From DMER64 sp041652255 (lineage in GTDB: Bacteria > Bacteroidota > Bacteroidia > Bacteroidales > UBA932), in the NCBI GenBank assembly GCA_041652255.1, contig JBAZHT010000001.1, forward strand, positions 76,085-140,084: a stretch of 64,000 nucleotides of DNA, written 5' to 3'. Positions 35,789 to 44,918 of the stretch are shown in pieces; within the stretch, counting starts at the first letter, position 1, and each line of letters begins with the position of its first letter. The position numbers and the translations under genes were made by a program. The notes below the pieces were generated by a model. That model made no database searches and had not been told where the DNA came from. It was given only the letters and a program-made list of their open reading frames with translations.

Positions 35789-36307
35789 TTACCTGACAGC
35801 CTGTAATCTTTCCAAAACCAGATTACTTATGTCAATTTCAGGGGTATAATGCACCACACCCATACCAGCCGCAATGTCTATGATCAATGCATAACCCTGT
35901 CGTTCAGCAATATACTTGACAGCATCCTGCAGACGATCCTGGATGGGTTTGAAAAGAACTTCCGACGTTTTTGCCAGGGTTCCTTCCTGTCCAAAATACT
36001 GTTCCTGCATTGCTTTAACTTCTTCTTCCCGGTCCAGTATTTCCTGTTCGCGTGCTTTTTTCTGTTGAGCAGAAAGTCGCTCTTTATCATTCTGATATTG
36101 CTGGAACATGGTTTCAAGCCGTTCATACTCAGCCTGTACCTTTTGCTGATACTGTTCCTGCAGATCAGAAATCTGTTCCTGTGCCGAAGAATATTCAGGC
36201 AACGCTTCCAGAATAGTCTCAGAATTCATTACGGCATACTTCTGGGCCGACAAACTGCCGGTCATCAGGCTAACCAGTAAAAATAAGATCACTCTTTTCA
36301 TAGTCAT
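35789..36307 (-). CDS. OmpH/Skp-family periplasmic chaperone (first copy)
   Basis: Paralogue of the neighbouring gene, about 172 residues. The ATG at 36307 (MTMKRVILF) or 36301 (MKRVILF) starts a signal peptide ending LMTGSLSA before QKYAV. The region YAVMNSETILEALPEYSSAQ is the Skp N-terminal strand-helix, followed by a Gln/Glu-rich coiled coil. The frame is open further upstream into bamA, but only via TTG, so the ATG just after the bamA stop is chosen. Tandem skp genes after bamA are common in Bacteroidota. Confidence 0.92.
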   Translation of the reverse strand: MTMKRVILFLLVSLMTGSLSAQKYAVMNSETILEALPEYSSAQEQISDLQEQYQQKVQAEYERLETMFQQYQNDKERLSAQQKKAREQEILDREEEVKAMQEQYFGQEGTLAKTSEVLFKPIQDRLQDAVKYIAERQGYALIIDIAAGMGVVHYTPEIDISNLVLERLQAVR

Positions 36308-36311
36308 GTAT

Positions 36312-38852
36312 TTAAAAAGTTTGTCCAATCATGAAATGGAAATTCGATCCGCCTTTCTTTCCGCTGAAATCGGTGTCGAACCCATACCCCCAGTCAATCC
36401 CCAAAAGACCGATCATGGGTAAAAAGACCCGTACTCCTACCCCTGCAGCCCTTTTAATGGAGAATGGGTTGAAATCACGCATATCGCTCCAGCTATTACC
36501 TCCCTCCAGGAAAACAAGTGCATAAATGGTTGACTGGGGCTGCAAAATAACGGGATATCGCAATTCCACCGTGAACCTGTCGTATACACGACCGGCATAG
36601 GCATCGTTAATGGTAGGTGTCAGTGAATAATTAGAATAACCTCTCTGGGATATGATGTCGGCACCATAGGTGTTGTATCCGCTCATACCGTCACCTCCCA
36701 GCATAAACCCTTCAAAAGGAGAATAACCTAAATTTCGGCTGTAGTAACCAAGATATCCGAAGTTAGCCCTGGTCATTAATACCAGGTCTCCTATCAAACG
36801 TGTGTAAAGGCTGGCGTCAAAGGTCCATTTGTGGTATTCTATCCACCGGTACCTTTCGGCTTCTGTCATGGCTGAATAGTCCGTATTCTTATCCCTGAAA
36901 AGAGAATACGGTGGGGTTACCTGTAACCCGAATTTGAAGTCGGACCCCTGACGGGGATATATGATCTGGTCGGTAGAGTTTCGTTGTAACGTTATTGTAT
37001 AATCTATAATATTGGATTGACCGTTGGTAAACATGAAATAATACCCCCAGTCTTGCAAATTGTAGCGCTTAATGTCCAGCTGGTTGTAAAAAATAAAATA
37101 ATTATCGGGCCATTTTAGCCGGGTACCCAGTCCTATACCCAGTCCGTAAACCTCCATGAACTGATCATTGGTAAGGTAATAGTAGGTAGAGGCCGTTTGC
37201 CTGGTATAATAAATGCTGGAATTGAAAGAGGTCGGCTTTTTCCCGGTAAGCCAGGGTTCTACAAACGTCGCACTCAGGGCCATATAATAAGTTCCGTTGG
37301 TCTGGAATCTTAGCGATAACGTTTGTCCGTCTCCCAAGGGAACCGGCCTCCAGGCTTCTTTGTCAAACAACCGCTTAATTGAAAAGTTATTAAAACTGAT
37401 CCCTACGGTTCCAACGAATGTGTTACCGCCCCAACCACCGGCTATTTCAAACTGGCTGTCGGGTTTTTCAGTCACGTTGTATATGATATCCACGGTATTG
37501 TTAACCTGGTTGGGAACGACATTGAATCCTGAGCCCATCTGCATGATGGCCTCCTGATCAAAGTGACCCATAGAGGCTATCTCACGGATGGACCGTTCCA
37601 GTTCTGTCTGACTGAACAGGTACCCGGGTCGTGTAAAGACCTGACGACGGATTATCTTTTCATTTGAAACATTATTCCCGCTAATAATGATCCTGTTGTA
37701 CGTGGCCGGTTTCCCCTCGAAAATGCGCATTTCCACATCAACGGAATCCTTTACAATATTGACCTCAATTGGAACCACCCTGAAAAAGAGATACCCCTGA
37801 TCCTTATATATCTGTGAAACATTGCCTTGCTGAGTTTTACCTCCTCCGAAAAGTCGTTCTTCCATGGTTACCACATCGTAGATATCGCCTTTTTCTATAC
37901 GCAGGACGGAATTCAGCACTTCACTTGAATATTGGGTGTTTCCGGTCCATGTGATATTTCGGAAATAATATTGTGTCCCTTCATCTATCACAATATCTAT
38001 CCCTAAACTTTTTTCGTCTATCTGATAAACAGAATCCCTTACAATACGGGCATCCCGATATCCCAATTCGTGGTATTTTTGCAATAAGAGCTGTTTGTCG
38101 TTGCGGAATTCTTTTTCGTTAAATTTTTTGCTGAAGAAGAAATTGTAAAGTCTTTTGTCTTTTGTTTTCTTCATGGCAAAGCGCTTTTTCAGCAAGGACA
38201 ATTGATCTCCACCAATAAAATTGATCTCCCTGATGCGGACTTTATCTTTACGATCTACATGAAAAGTGACCTGGACCGCATTCTTAATGGTTGTGTCTTC
38301 TATATGTGTCGCTGTTACTTCTGCATTTAAAAAACCTTTTTCTACATAATATTCCTTGATCAGATCACTGGAAGATTTAATAACATAATCTGACAATTCA
38401 CTTCCCCTTCGGAGTCGCACCTTTTCTTCTATGTCAGTCTGTTCTCCCTTCTTAACCCCCACGTACTTCCACTGGGAAACGCGGGGACGTTCTAAAATGT
38501 TAATGTTAATGTATGCCTTATCGTTTACAAGACTGTCCACATAGACCGCCACATCTGAAAAGAAACGCTGCATAAACAATCGTTTCACTATTGACTGCAA
38601 TTCTTCTCCCGGAATTGTTATGGTATCCCCCAATGCAAGACCGGTCAGGGACAGGATCTGGTCCGCGTTCAGATAGTTCACCCCGGTTACGTTAAGTCCT
38701 GATATGACACATTCCCTGGGATTTGAGTAATCAATTACAACAGAACTCTGTTTTAAGGTGGTCGAATCCGCTACGGTCGTTTTTTCAGTAACCTGTCCCA
38801 GTAAAGGAACTACAGATAAAATATAAATCAAACAGAAAAACAGGGACTTCAT
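36312..38852 (-). CDS. bamA: Outer membrane protein assembly factor BamA
   Basis: Omp85 protein that inserts beta-barrels into the outer membrane, 846 residues. It has a signal peptide (MKSLFFCLIYILSVVPLLGQ) and an N-terminal extension to about residue 45. Five POTRA domains run to about 470; the first includes ISGLNVTGVNYLNADQILSL. A 16-strand barrel follows, with a VRVFLPMIGLLGIDWGYGF stretch and a terminal phenylalanine (GQTF), the usual beta-signal. It lies 10 bp after uppS and upstream of two Skp chaperones. BamD is encoded separately at 46918-47727. Confidence 0.96.
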   Translation of the reverse strand: MKSLFFCLIYILSVVPLLGQVTEKTTVADSTTLKQSSVVIDYSNPRECVISGLNVTGVNYLNADQILSLTGLALGDTITIPGEELQSIVKRLFMQRFFSDVAVYVDSLVNDKAYININILERPRVSQWKYVGVKKGEQTDIEEKVRLRRGSELSDYVIKSSSDLIKEYYVEKGFLNAEVTATHIEDTTIKNAVQVTFHVDRKDKVRIREINFIGGDQLSLLKKRFAMKKTKDKRLYNFFFSKKFNEKEFRNDKQLLLQKYHELGYRDARIVRDSVYQIDEKSLGIDIVIDEGTQYYFRNITWTGNTQYSSEVLNSVLRIEKGDIYDVVTMEERLFGGGKTQQGNVSQIYKDQGYLFFRVVPIEVNIVKDSVDVEMRIFEGKPATYNRIIISGNNVSNEKIIRRQVFTRPGYLFSQTELERSIREIASMGHFDQEAIMQMGSGFNVVPNQVNNTVDIIYNVTEKPDSQFEIAGGWGGNTFVGTVGISFNNFSIKRLFDKEAWRPVPLGDGQTLSLRFQTNGTYYMALSATFVEPWLTGKKPTSFNSSIYYTRQTASTYYYLTNDQFMEVYGLGIGLGTRLKWPDNYFIFYNQLDIKRYNLQDWGYYFMFTNGQSNIIDYTITLQRNSTDQIIYPRQGSDFKFGLQVTPPYSLFRDKNTDYSAMTEAERYRWIEYHKWTFDASLYTRLIGDLVLMTRANFGYLGYYSRNLGYSPFEGFMLGGDGMSGYNTYGADIISQRGYSNYSLTPTINDAYAGRVYDRFTVELRYPVILQPQSTIYALVFLEGGNSWSDMRDFNPFSIKRAAGVGVRVFLPMIGLLGIDWGYGFDTDFSGKKGGSNFHFMIGQTF

Positions 38853-38862
38853 TCAGGCAATA

Positions 38863-39585
38863 TTAGTATGATTCTTCAATCTTTCCAAACCGGCGTTTCC
38901 TGTTAAAATAAGCGTTCAAGGCTTTCTCGAAATCAGGTTTGCGAAAATCAGGCCAAAGTACGGGTGTAAAATATAATTCAGTGTAGGCCATCTGCCACAG
39001 CATGAAATTGCTTATGCGCATCTCCCCACTAGTTCTTATCATAAGATCAGGATCCGGGATCCCTTCAGTAGACAAGTATCTGGAAAAATCCCCGGGAGTG
39101 ATGACTGAGTTTTCAGATATGGACACTTCATTTTCAAGATAACGGTTAACTGCCTGGAGAATATCCCACTTGCCGCTGTAATTGACGGCCAGGATCAACG
39201 TCATGGCCGTGTTTTTTGAGGTCTGGTCCACACACTGGTCCATACGTTCCAGTACATCGGGTTTAAGATGGGCGCGGTCACCAATAAAAATGCAGCGAAC
39301 ATTGTTTTTCATCAGAGTGGGCGTTTCGTTGTGAATGGAATCCACCATCAGCGACATCAGAGCATCTGTTTCTCTTTTGGGACGGCCCCAGTTTTCTTCC
39401 GAAAAAACAAAAAGACTCAGGTAAGAAATACCTTTCTCTACGGCAAACTCCGTTGCTTCACGAACGGCATCCACTCCCTGGCGGTGTCCCAGGTTTCTTT
39501 CCAGGCCGCGGGATATAGCCCATCTTCCGTTCCCGTCCATAATTATGGATACATGACAGGGCATTTTTCCTGTTTCTTTAAGCAT
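38863..39585 (-). CDS. uppS: Isoprenyl transferase (undecaprenyl diphosphate synthase)
   Basis: Cis-prenyltransferase extending farnesyl diphosphate to the C55 lipid carrier for cell-wall synthesis, 240 residues. The catalytic Asp17 lies in MDGNGRWA, followed by GHRQGVDAVRE, the FVFSEENWGRP segment and C-terminal RTSGEMRISNFMLWQ. The ATG at 39585 (MLKETGK) gives the normal length and an 8-bp overlap with nadK, better than an in-frame TTG at 39612. It directly precedes bamA. Confidence 0.95.
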   Translation of the reverse strand: MLKETGKMPCHVSIIMDGNGRWAISRGLERNLGHRQGVDAVREATEFAVEKGISYLSLFVFSEENWGRPKRETDALMSLMVDSIHNETPTLMKNNVRCIFIGDRAHLKPDVLERMDQCVDQTSKNTAMTLILAVNYSGKWDILQAVNRYLENEVSISENSVITPGDFSRYLSTEGIPDPDLMIRTSGEMRISNFMLWQMAYTELYFTPVLWPDFRKPDFEKALNAYFNRKRRFGKIEESY

Positions 39586-40387
39586 AATCTTCACCTCCGT
39601 TTCTTTTATCAAATCCCAACATCAATTTTTCCCTTAACGTGGTAATAAAATCATTCCCGGCAAAAGACAAGCTGGTAATGCTGAAAGAAGCTTTTTTCAC
39701 AATAAATGCATAAGGCAGGTCAATATCTACGGATCGGTTGTCAAGGTGTAACTGGGCTTTGGAGCTCCGGCTTTTTACCTCAATTTCCAGTTGTGCATCG
39801 TCTTTAAAAACTATTGGACGCACATTCAGGTTATGCGGGGCAATGGGAGATAGAATTAAAACTCCTGACTCGGGAAAGACAATAGGCCCTCCCACGCTTA
39901 ACGAATAAGCCGTTGACCCTGTTGGCGTTGCAACAATAATTCCATCACCCCTGTAAGTAGATACATGTTTCCCGTCAATCTTGACATCTACCTCAATCAT
40001 GGCAGAACTATACCTTTGTATACATATTTCGTTAATGGCATACGGGTAGATCTTTTGTCTGAGGTCTGTCTGTTCAATCGCAAGAACAGTATGTATGGTT
40101 TTACAGTACTGCTTCATTTGCACGGCATCAAACAGGTGTTCAATAAAATCGGGCCCGCACCCGGTAAGAAAACCGAGCCTTCCAAAATTGATACCCACGA
40201 TGGGAACCCCTGAATTTTTGACAATCTGAAGTGCTTCAAGGAATGTCCCGTCACCTCCTGCTGTAATCAACAGATCTGTATCCCCCGGCATAATACGGTC
40301 CTTGGGAAGCATCTCAAAAGAAACATCTCCCCTGTCAGGGAGAAGCCAGTCCTTATTGATTTCCTGCCCGTAAAAAACGACCTTCAT
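39578..40387 (-). CDS. nadK: NAD kinase
   Basis: Phosphorylates NAD to NADP, 269 residues. The signature GGDGT is at 44-48, the NEI motif at the AINEICIQR segment, and the GDGIIVATPTGSTAYSLSVGGP stretch binds NAD. The ATG at 40387 (MKVVFYG) is used: transcription is predicted to start near 40417, and upstream in-frame codons are TTG only. First gene of the minus-strand nadK-uppS-bamA-skp-skp-murI operon. It is divergent from pdxJ, with promoters interlocked. Confidence 0.95.
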   Translation of the reverse strand: MKVVFYGQEINKDWLLPDRGDVSFEMLPKDRIMPGDTDLLITAGGDGTFLEALQIVKNSGVPIVGINFGRLGFLTGCGPDFIEHLFDAVQMKQYCKTIHTVLAIEQTDLRQKIYPYAINEICIQRYSSAMIEVDVKIDGKHVSTYRGDGIIVATPTGSTAYSLSVGGPIVFPESGVLILSPIAPHNLNVRPIVFKDDAQLEIEVKSRSSKAQLHLDNRSVDIDLPYAFIVKKASFSITSLSFAGNDFITTLREKLMLGFDKRNGGEDYA

Positions 40388-40388
40388 G

Positions 40389-40419
40389 TTTGTATTGCCG
40401 ATAAGTTGGTGTACTTTTG
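40389..40419 (+). promoter_or_regulatory. Promoter of pdxJ (TTTG-N19-TACTTTTG)
   Basis: TTTG at 40389-40392, 19-nt spacer and TACTTTTG at 40412-40419 form a full Bacteroidota consensus promoter. The start is predicted near 40425, 13 nt before the pdxJ ATG. The -33 box lies directly beside the nadK start codon. Confidence 0.75.
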
Positions 40420-40422
40420 CAG

Positions 40423-40430
40423 CAAAGATA
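40423..40430 (-). promoter_or_regulatory. -7 promoter element for the nadK operon
   Basis: Minus-strand TATCTTTG matches TAnnTTTG and lies only 3 bp from the pdxJ -7 box. Predicted start is near 40417 with a leader of about 30 nt to the nadK ATG. The polymerase footprint would cover the pdxJ start region. Confidence 0.65.
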
Positions 40431-40437
40431 ACCAATA

Positions 40438-41157
40438 ATGACAAATCTAAGTGTTAATGTCAACAAATTTGCCACCTTGCGAAATGCCAGAGGAGGCAAT
40501 ATGCCTGATGTCATAAAAGCCGTCAAAGATTGTGAAAGTTTCGGCGCTCAGGGCATTACCGTTCACCCCAGACCTGACGAACGTCACATACGATACAGGG
40601 ATGTTAGGGATATCAAACCCGTTATAACCACCGAGTTCAATATTGAAGGCAATCCCATCCCTTCTTTCATAGACCTTGTTCTTGAAGTCAAACCAGCTCA
40701 GGTCACATTGGTTCCCGATGCTCACGATGCAATCACCTCAAACGCGGGATGGGATACTGTCCGCCATCGGGATGCCCTGAAAGAATGGGTGAAGCTATTC
40801 AAAGACGCGGGAATCAGGGTGTCTCTTTTTGTAGATCCAGACCCTGAAATGATAAAAGCAGCAGCCTATACCGGAGCGGACCGGGTGGAACTGTATACGG
40901 AATCTTACGCACATTTGTACGAACGTGACCGTGAAAAAGCCATACACCCCTATATTACAGCAGCACAAGCAGCTGCCCGTTATTCCCTGGGCCTGAATGC
41001 GGGACACGACCTTAATCTTAGCAATGTCGCTTATTTTCAACGTAATATACCCGGGTTGCTGGAAGTCTCAATTGGCCATGCCCTTATATGCGAATCCATT
41101 TATTACGGTCTGGAAAATACGATTCAGATGTATTTAAAGCAACTCTCCGATTTTTAA
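40438..41157 (+). CDS. pdxJ: Pyridoxine 5'-phosphate synthase
   Basis: Condenses 1-deoxyxylulose-5-phosphate with 3-amino-2-oxopropyl phosphate to pyridoxine phosphate, 239 residues, TIM-barrel fold. The N-terminus LSVNVNKFATLRNARGG, GITVHPRPDERHIRYRDV and the terminal LEVSIGHALICESIYYGLE are family hallmarks with the catalytic Glu/His residues. DXP is supplied by Dxs, also in this window. The short 13-nt leader follows the full promoter at 40389-40419. Confidence 0.96.
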   Translation: MTNLSVNVNKFATLRNARGGNMPDVIKAVKDCESFGAQGITVHPRPDERHIRYRDVRDIKPVITTEFNIEGNPIPSFIDLVLEVKPAQVTLVPDAHDAITSNAGWDTVRHRDALKEWVKLFKDAGIRVSLFVDPDPEMIKAAAYTGADRVELYTESYAHLYERDREKAIHPYITAAQAAARYSLGLNAGHDLNLSNVAYFQRNIPGLLEVSIGHALICESIYYGLENTIQMYLKQLSDF

Positions 41158-41158
41158 T

Positions 41159-41166
41159 TATATTTG
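41159..41166 (+). promoter_or_regulatory. -7 promoter element for the anchored OmpH-like gene
   Basis: TATATTTG begins two bases after the pdxJ stop; predicted start near 41172 with an 18-nt leader to the ATG at 41190. Confidence 0.55.
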
Positions 41167-41189
41167 CACGTTCTTATTTTTAATTAATC

Positions 41190-41798
41190 ATGAAGAAAAC
41201 ATCACTGATAATCACCATTTTACTGACACTTGCCATTGCGGCACTTTACATTTTACATTTTACGGGTATTGGAACCGGGAAACCCTCAGTCGTTGAATCT
41301 GAAACCGGATTGAGTGAAGTACCTGCCGGCAACATTGTATACATTCGAATGGATTCCCTGTTAAACCAATATGATTTTTTTCTGGATCTGCAGACGGATT
41401 TGAATGCAAAAGCCCGCATAGTTGAGGACGATCTTACAAAAAAAGGACGTGCTTTTGAGAAAGACGTAACCAGTTTTCAGGAAAAGGTTCAAAAAGGCCT
41501 CATCACCAGGTATCAGGCTGAAACACAACAGAATCAGCTGGCTGCCCGTCAGCAGGAACTGGAGCAGTATGCACAGCAAAAACAAATGGAACTGTCCGAG
41601 GAAAACCAGGTTATGCTCAACCGGGTGCTGGATGCCCTCAAAACTTTTATGGCAGAATACCGTGTACTCAACAACTACGATCTGATCCTTACCACTGACG
41701 GAAGCAGCAATACCATCATTGATGGAACTATGTCACTGGATGTAACAAAAGATGTAGTGAAAGGGCTGAATCGCGAATACGCCAAAAGCCGCAAATAG
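41190..41798 (+). CDS. Membrane-anchored OmpH/Skp-like protein
   Basis: 202-residue protein with an uncleaved-looking N-terminal hydrophobic helix (about 5-28). The Skp-type strand IVYIRMDSLLNQYDFFLDLQ follows, then a long coiled coil rich in Gln and Glu (about 75-150) and a C-terminal YDLILTTDGSSNTIIDG strand. It differs from the two Skp copies in lacking a clear Ala-x-Ala cleavage site, so it may stay tethered to the inner membrane. It lies 9 bp before purC and has its own -7 box. Role in outer-membrane protein transit is inferred. Confidence 0.85.
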   Translation: MKKTSLIITILLTLAIAALYILHFTGIGTGKPSVVESETGLSEVPAGNIVYIRMDSLLNQYDFFLDLQTDLNAKARIVEDDLTKKGRAFEKDVTSFQEKVQKGLITRYQAETQQNQLAARQQELEQYAQQKQMELSEENQVMLNRVLDALKTFMAEYRVLNNYDLILTTDGSSNTIIDGTMSLDVTKDVVKGLNREYAKSRK

Positions 41799-41807
41799 GA
41801 AGCACCT

Positions 41808-42758
41808 ATGAATTCGGTCATCAGGACTCAATTTGATTTCCCGCGTCAAACAGGTGTTTATACAGGCAAGGTTCGCGATGTTTATACGATCGACAACCGT
41901 ATACTTGTTATGGTAGCAACGGACAGGATATCTGCATTTGACATTGTTTTTCCCAGGGGTATAACGTACAAAGGCCAGATATTGAACCGGATCGCTTCCG
42001 ATTTTTTGGATCTTACCGCAGAGATTGTCCCCAATTGGAAGATTGCGTCTCCCCATCCCATGGTTACTGTCGGGTACCGTTGTGAACCGTTCCCTGTAGA
42101 AATGATTGTCAGATCCTATCTGACCGGCAGTTCCTGGAGAACCTACAAAAGCGGTCAGCGTACACTTTGCGGGATCACACTCCCTGAAGGAATGAAGGAA
42201 CACCAGGCCTTTCCCCGACCTATTATAACTCCTACCACAAAAGCTGAAATTGGGGCTCATGACCAGGATATTTCCCCGGAAGAAATCATTGCCAGTGGTC
42301 TTGTAAGTGAAACAGACTACAAAAAGCTTGAAGAATATTCACTGGCACTATTTGAAAGAGGCCAAAAACTGGCAGCCGATAAAGGATTGATACTTGTTGA
42401 TACCAAATATGAATTCGGGAAGCTCGGGGATACGATCTATCTTATTGACGAGATCCATACGCCCGATTCATCCCGGTATTTTTACGCGGATGATTACCGG
42501 GAAAATTTTTCCATGGGACTTCCTCCCAGGCAACTTTCCAAAGAGTTTGTACGGGAATGGCTCATGGATAACGGATTCAGCGGACAACCCGGGCAGAAAA
42601 TGCCTGTTCTTACCGACCATGTCATTGAGAATATATCCAATCGGTACATTGAATTATTCGAACATCTTACAGGCACGGCTTTTGTACCTTTGACATATGA
42701 CGATGCATTTTACGAAACCATGGAAGGGTGCATCCGCAATATGATTGCCCGTTTATGA
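41808..42758 (+). CDS. purC: Phosphoribosylaminoimidazole-succinocarboxamide synthase (SAICAR synthetase)
   Basis: Joins CAIR and aspartate with ATP in purine synthesis, 316 residues, the longer eukaryote/Bacteroidota form. Visible are GKVRDVYTI near 20-28 with the phosphate-binding region, MVATDRISAFDIVFPRGI, the substrate-binding VEMIVRSYLTGSSWRTY segment and LVDTKYEFG/LIDEIHTPDSSRY. Its TGA overlaps the next gene's ATG (ATGA). purA is 28 kb away, so purine genes are scattered. Confidence 0.95.
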   Translation: MNSVIRTQFDFPRQTGVYTGKVRDVYTIDNRILVMVATDRISAFDIVFPRGITYKGQILNRIASDFLDLTAEIVPNWKIASPHPMVTVGYRCEPFPVEMIVRSYLTGSSWRTYKSGQRTLCGITLPEGMKEHQAFPRPIITPTTKAEIGAHDQDISPEEIIASGLVSETDYKKLEEYSLALFERGQKLAADKGLILVDTKYEFGKLGDTIYLIDEIHTPDSSRYFYADDYRENFSMGLPPRQLSKEFVREWLMDNGFSGQPGQKMPVLTDHVIENISNRYIELFEHLTGTAFVPLTYDDAFYETMEGCIRNMIARL

Positions 42759-44122
42759 GAATCAGAAACATTTTCCTGGTCTTATTCCTGTTTTTCTTTA
42801 TTACGTTGGGAGCTCAGGAACAGCATTATATCCGTCATAAAGTACGCTGGATGGAAACGTTGTATTCCATTGCCAGAAAATACAAAGTAGATGCGAAGGA
42901 TATAGCCCTGCTCAATAACCTGAAAACAGGAGACATCACCAGGGGACAAATATTACTCATCCCCGATCCAGACAACGAAGAAAAGCAAGAGATTACCGGC
43001 AACATTCAGGAAACCCTGCCGGATGTGGATCTTCCCGTTCCCGCAGAAAAGTCGGAACGTTCCTGTAATGATATCATATCTGCGGGTTCTTACAGACCCG
43101 TTATATCCGTTTTACTTCCCTTTTCCGACACTATATCCGGCAGTGAATTCATTGAATTCTACCAAGGGGCCCTCCTGGCAGCGGAAGAAATGAAAGAAAG
43201 GGGCATGCCCCTGGTATTACAAGTATTCGACTGGTACAGGCAGCCTGTGGATGTTTTGCTTTCCGGTGAGACCCTGGGGAATAGTGATCTTATAATCGGG
43301 CCGGTATACGCCAATGACATTGGCAGTACCATTTCTTATTTTCGCAACAGCGACGTAAAAATCGTTTCTCCACTGGACGGAAATGCAGAAATCTGGGTCA
43401 GTTCCTATCCCCATCTTTTCCAGGTACAACCGAGCTTAGAGGCCCAGCAGGAATCGTTGTTAAAATATTTGGATCCTCACAGTGCATCTGTTTGGATCAT
43501 TTCTGAAGAAGGAGAACAACACGTTGCTCCCGGATTGAGGTCAATACTTGATAACAACCTGATCATCTACCGACATTTTTCTTACGATGTCCTGCAAGGC
43601 AGAGAAGTCACGGAAGTTTTGCGTGAAGTACTTGGCGCAAACGAAAGGAACCAGATCATTATTGCCTCACAAAATGAAGCTTTTGTTTCCGATGCCGTAC
43701 GCAATTTACATTTGTTGCATGCTTACGACAGCATACCCATTGAACTGTTCGGCCTGTCCCGCTGGCGGACTTTTGAAACACTAGACCTGACTGCCCTGCA
43801 CCAGCTAAAGGTCATTTTGCCTCTCTCGGTTTACGCGGACTACTCGGCAAAGAAAGTGCAGGCGTTCATCAGGAATTTCCGGTTAATTTATGACGGCGAA
43901 CCTTCCCAATACGCATTCCAGGGATACGATGTAATGTTGTATTTTTTGAACGCCATGTTCTTATACGGACCTGATTTTGAGTATTGTCTGGACAATCTAC
44001 AGATCCCTTTATTACAGAATCATTTTTCCTTTTACAGGCGATCTCCCGAAAGCGGTTATTCCAATACCGGAATTCGTATGATCCGTTACCTGCCTGATTT
44101 TACGGTAGAACTTTTACCCTGA
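42755..44122 (+). CDS. LysM-domain protein with a periplasmic-binding-protein-like C-terminal region
   Basis: 455-residue exported protein. It has a signal peptide (MRIRNIFLVLFLFFFITLGA), a LysM motif at about 24-70 (HKVRWMETLYSIARKYKV, ending GQILLIPDP) and a linker rich in Glu/Pro. The large C-terminal region (SVLLPFSDTISGSEFIEFYQG, later LIIGPVYANDIGS) resembles type 1 periplasmic binding folds, as in LpoA-like activators. The ATG at 42755 overlaps the purC stop by 4 bp. Peptidoglycan binding is expected; a direct role in regulating cell-wall synthases is speculation. Its stop directly abuts the nagB stop. Confidence 0.82.
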   Translation: MRIRNIFLVLFLFFFITLGAQEQHYIRHKVRWMETLYSIARKYKVDAKDIALLNNLKTGDITRGQILLIPDPDNEEKQEITGNIQETLPDVDLPVPAEKSERSCNDIISAGSYRPVISVLLPFSDTISGSEFIEFYQGALLAAEEMKERGMPLVLQVFDWYRQPVDVLLSGETLGNSDLIIGPVYANDIGSTISYFRNSDVKIVSPLDGNAEIWVSSYPHLFQVQPSLEAQQESLLKYLDPHSASVWIISEEGEQHVAPGLRSILDNNLIIYRHFSYDVLQGREVTEVLREVLGANERNQIIIASQNEAFVSDAVRNLHLLHAYDSIPIELFGLSRWRTFETLDLTALHQLKVILPLSVYADYSAKKVQAFIRNFRLIYDGEPSQYAFQGYDVMLYFLNAMFLYGPDFEYCLDNLQIPLLQNHFSFYRRSPESGYSNTGIRMIRYLPDFTVELLP

Positions 44123-44914
44123 TCACAGGTTATCCCTTTCAATATCCCTGAAATACCTGACCGTCTCTGTTTTGAGCTCTGCGGCAGCTGATTCATCACA
44201 TACGATAATGGCTTTGGGATGCATTTGCAGGGCGGTAACGGTCCACATATGTGATACAGATCCTTCAACGGCATGATGTAAAGCCCGGGCTTTTCCGTGT
44301 CCGTTAACAAGGATCAAAACCTCCCGGGCATCCATTATAGTTCCTATTCCTACGGTTAACGCCGTTTTGGGAACACGGGAAATGTCGTTTTCAAAAAAAC
44401 GGGCGTTAGCCAGTAAAGTATCGGTAGTAAGCGTTTTGATGCGGGTTCTGGAGACCAGGGAAGAGCCCGGTTCGTTAAAGGCTATATGACCGTCAGGCCC
44501 CACTCCCCCCAGAAAAAGTTGAATACCGCCGGCTTTTATTATGGCTTCCTCATAGATTGCACATTGGGACATGGGATCCGAAGCATTACCATTTAATATA
44601 TGAATGTTGTCCGGATCGATATCAATATGGCGGAAGAAATTTTCCTGCATGAAATAATGGTATGACTGGGGATGATCTTCGGGAATACCCACGTATTCAT
44701 CCATATTGAATGTGATAACATTTTTGAACGAAACCATACCTTCCCGGTACATGGCAATCAGTTTTCTGTATGTACCAAGCGGAGAAGAACCGGTAGGAAG
44801 GCCCAAAACAAAAGGATCCCCGGAAGTGGGATTGTACGCCTTGATCTTATTGACAATATAATTGGCCGCCCAGGCAGAAAGACGGTCGTAATTATCCTGA
44901 ATGATTACTCTCAT
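44123..44914 (-). CDS. nagB: Glucosamine-6-phosphate deaminase
   Basis: Converts glucosamine-6-phosphate to fructose-6-phosphate and ammonia, 263 residues. Conserved segments are GLPTGSSPLGTYRKL (about 39-53), FNMDEYVGIPEDHPQSYHYFM with the catalytic Asp/Glu, and GGVGPDGHIAFNEPGSS with the catalytic histidine. It lies 4 bp after recN at the end of a minus-strand operon headed by bamD. That is an unusual partner set for an amino-sugar catabolic gene; amino-sugar release during wall recycling would be a logical source of substrate. Confidence 0.95.
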   Translation of the reverse strand: MRVIIQDNYDRLSAWAANYIVNKIKAYNPTSGDPFVLGLPTGSSPLGTYRKLIAMYREGMVSFKNVITFNMDEYVGIPEDHPQSYHYFMQENFFRHIDIDPDNIHILNGNASDPMSQCAIYEEAIIKAGGIQLFLGGVGPDGHIAFNEPGSSLVSRTRIKTLTTDTLLANARFFENDISRVPKTALTVGIGTIMDAREVLILVNGHGKARALHHAVEGSVSHMWTVTALQMHPKAIIVCDESAAAELKTETVRYFRDIERDNL

Positions 44915-44918
44915 GGTG

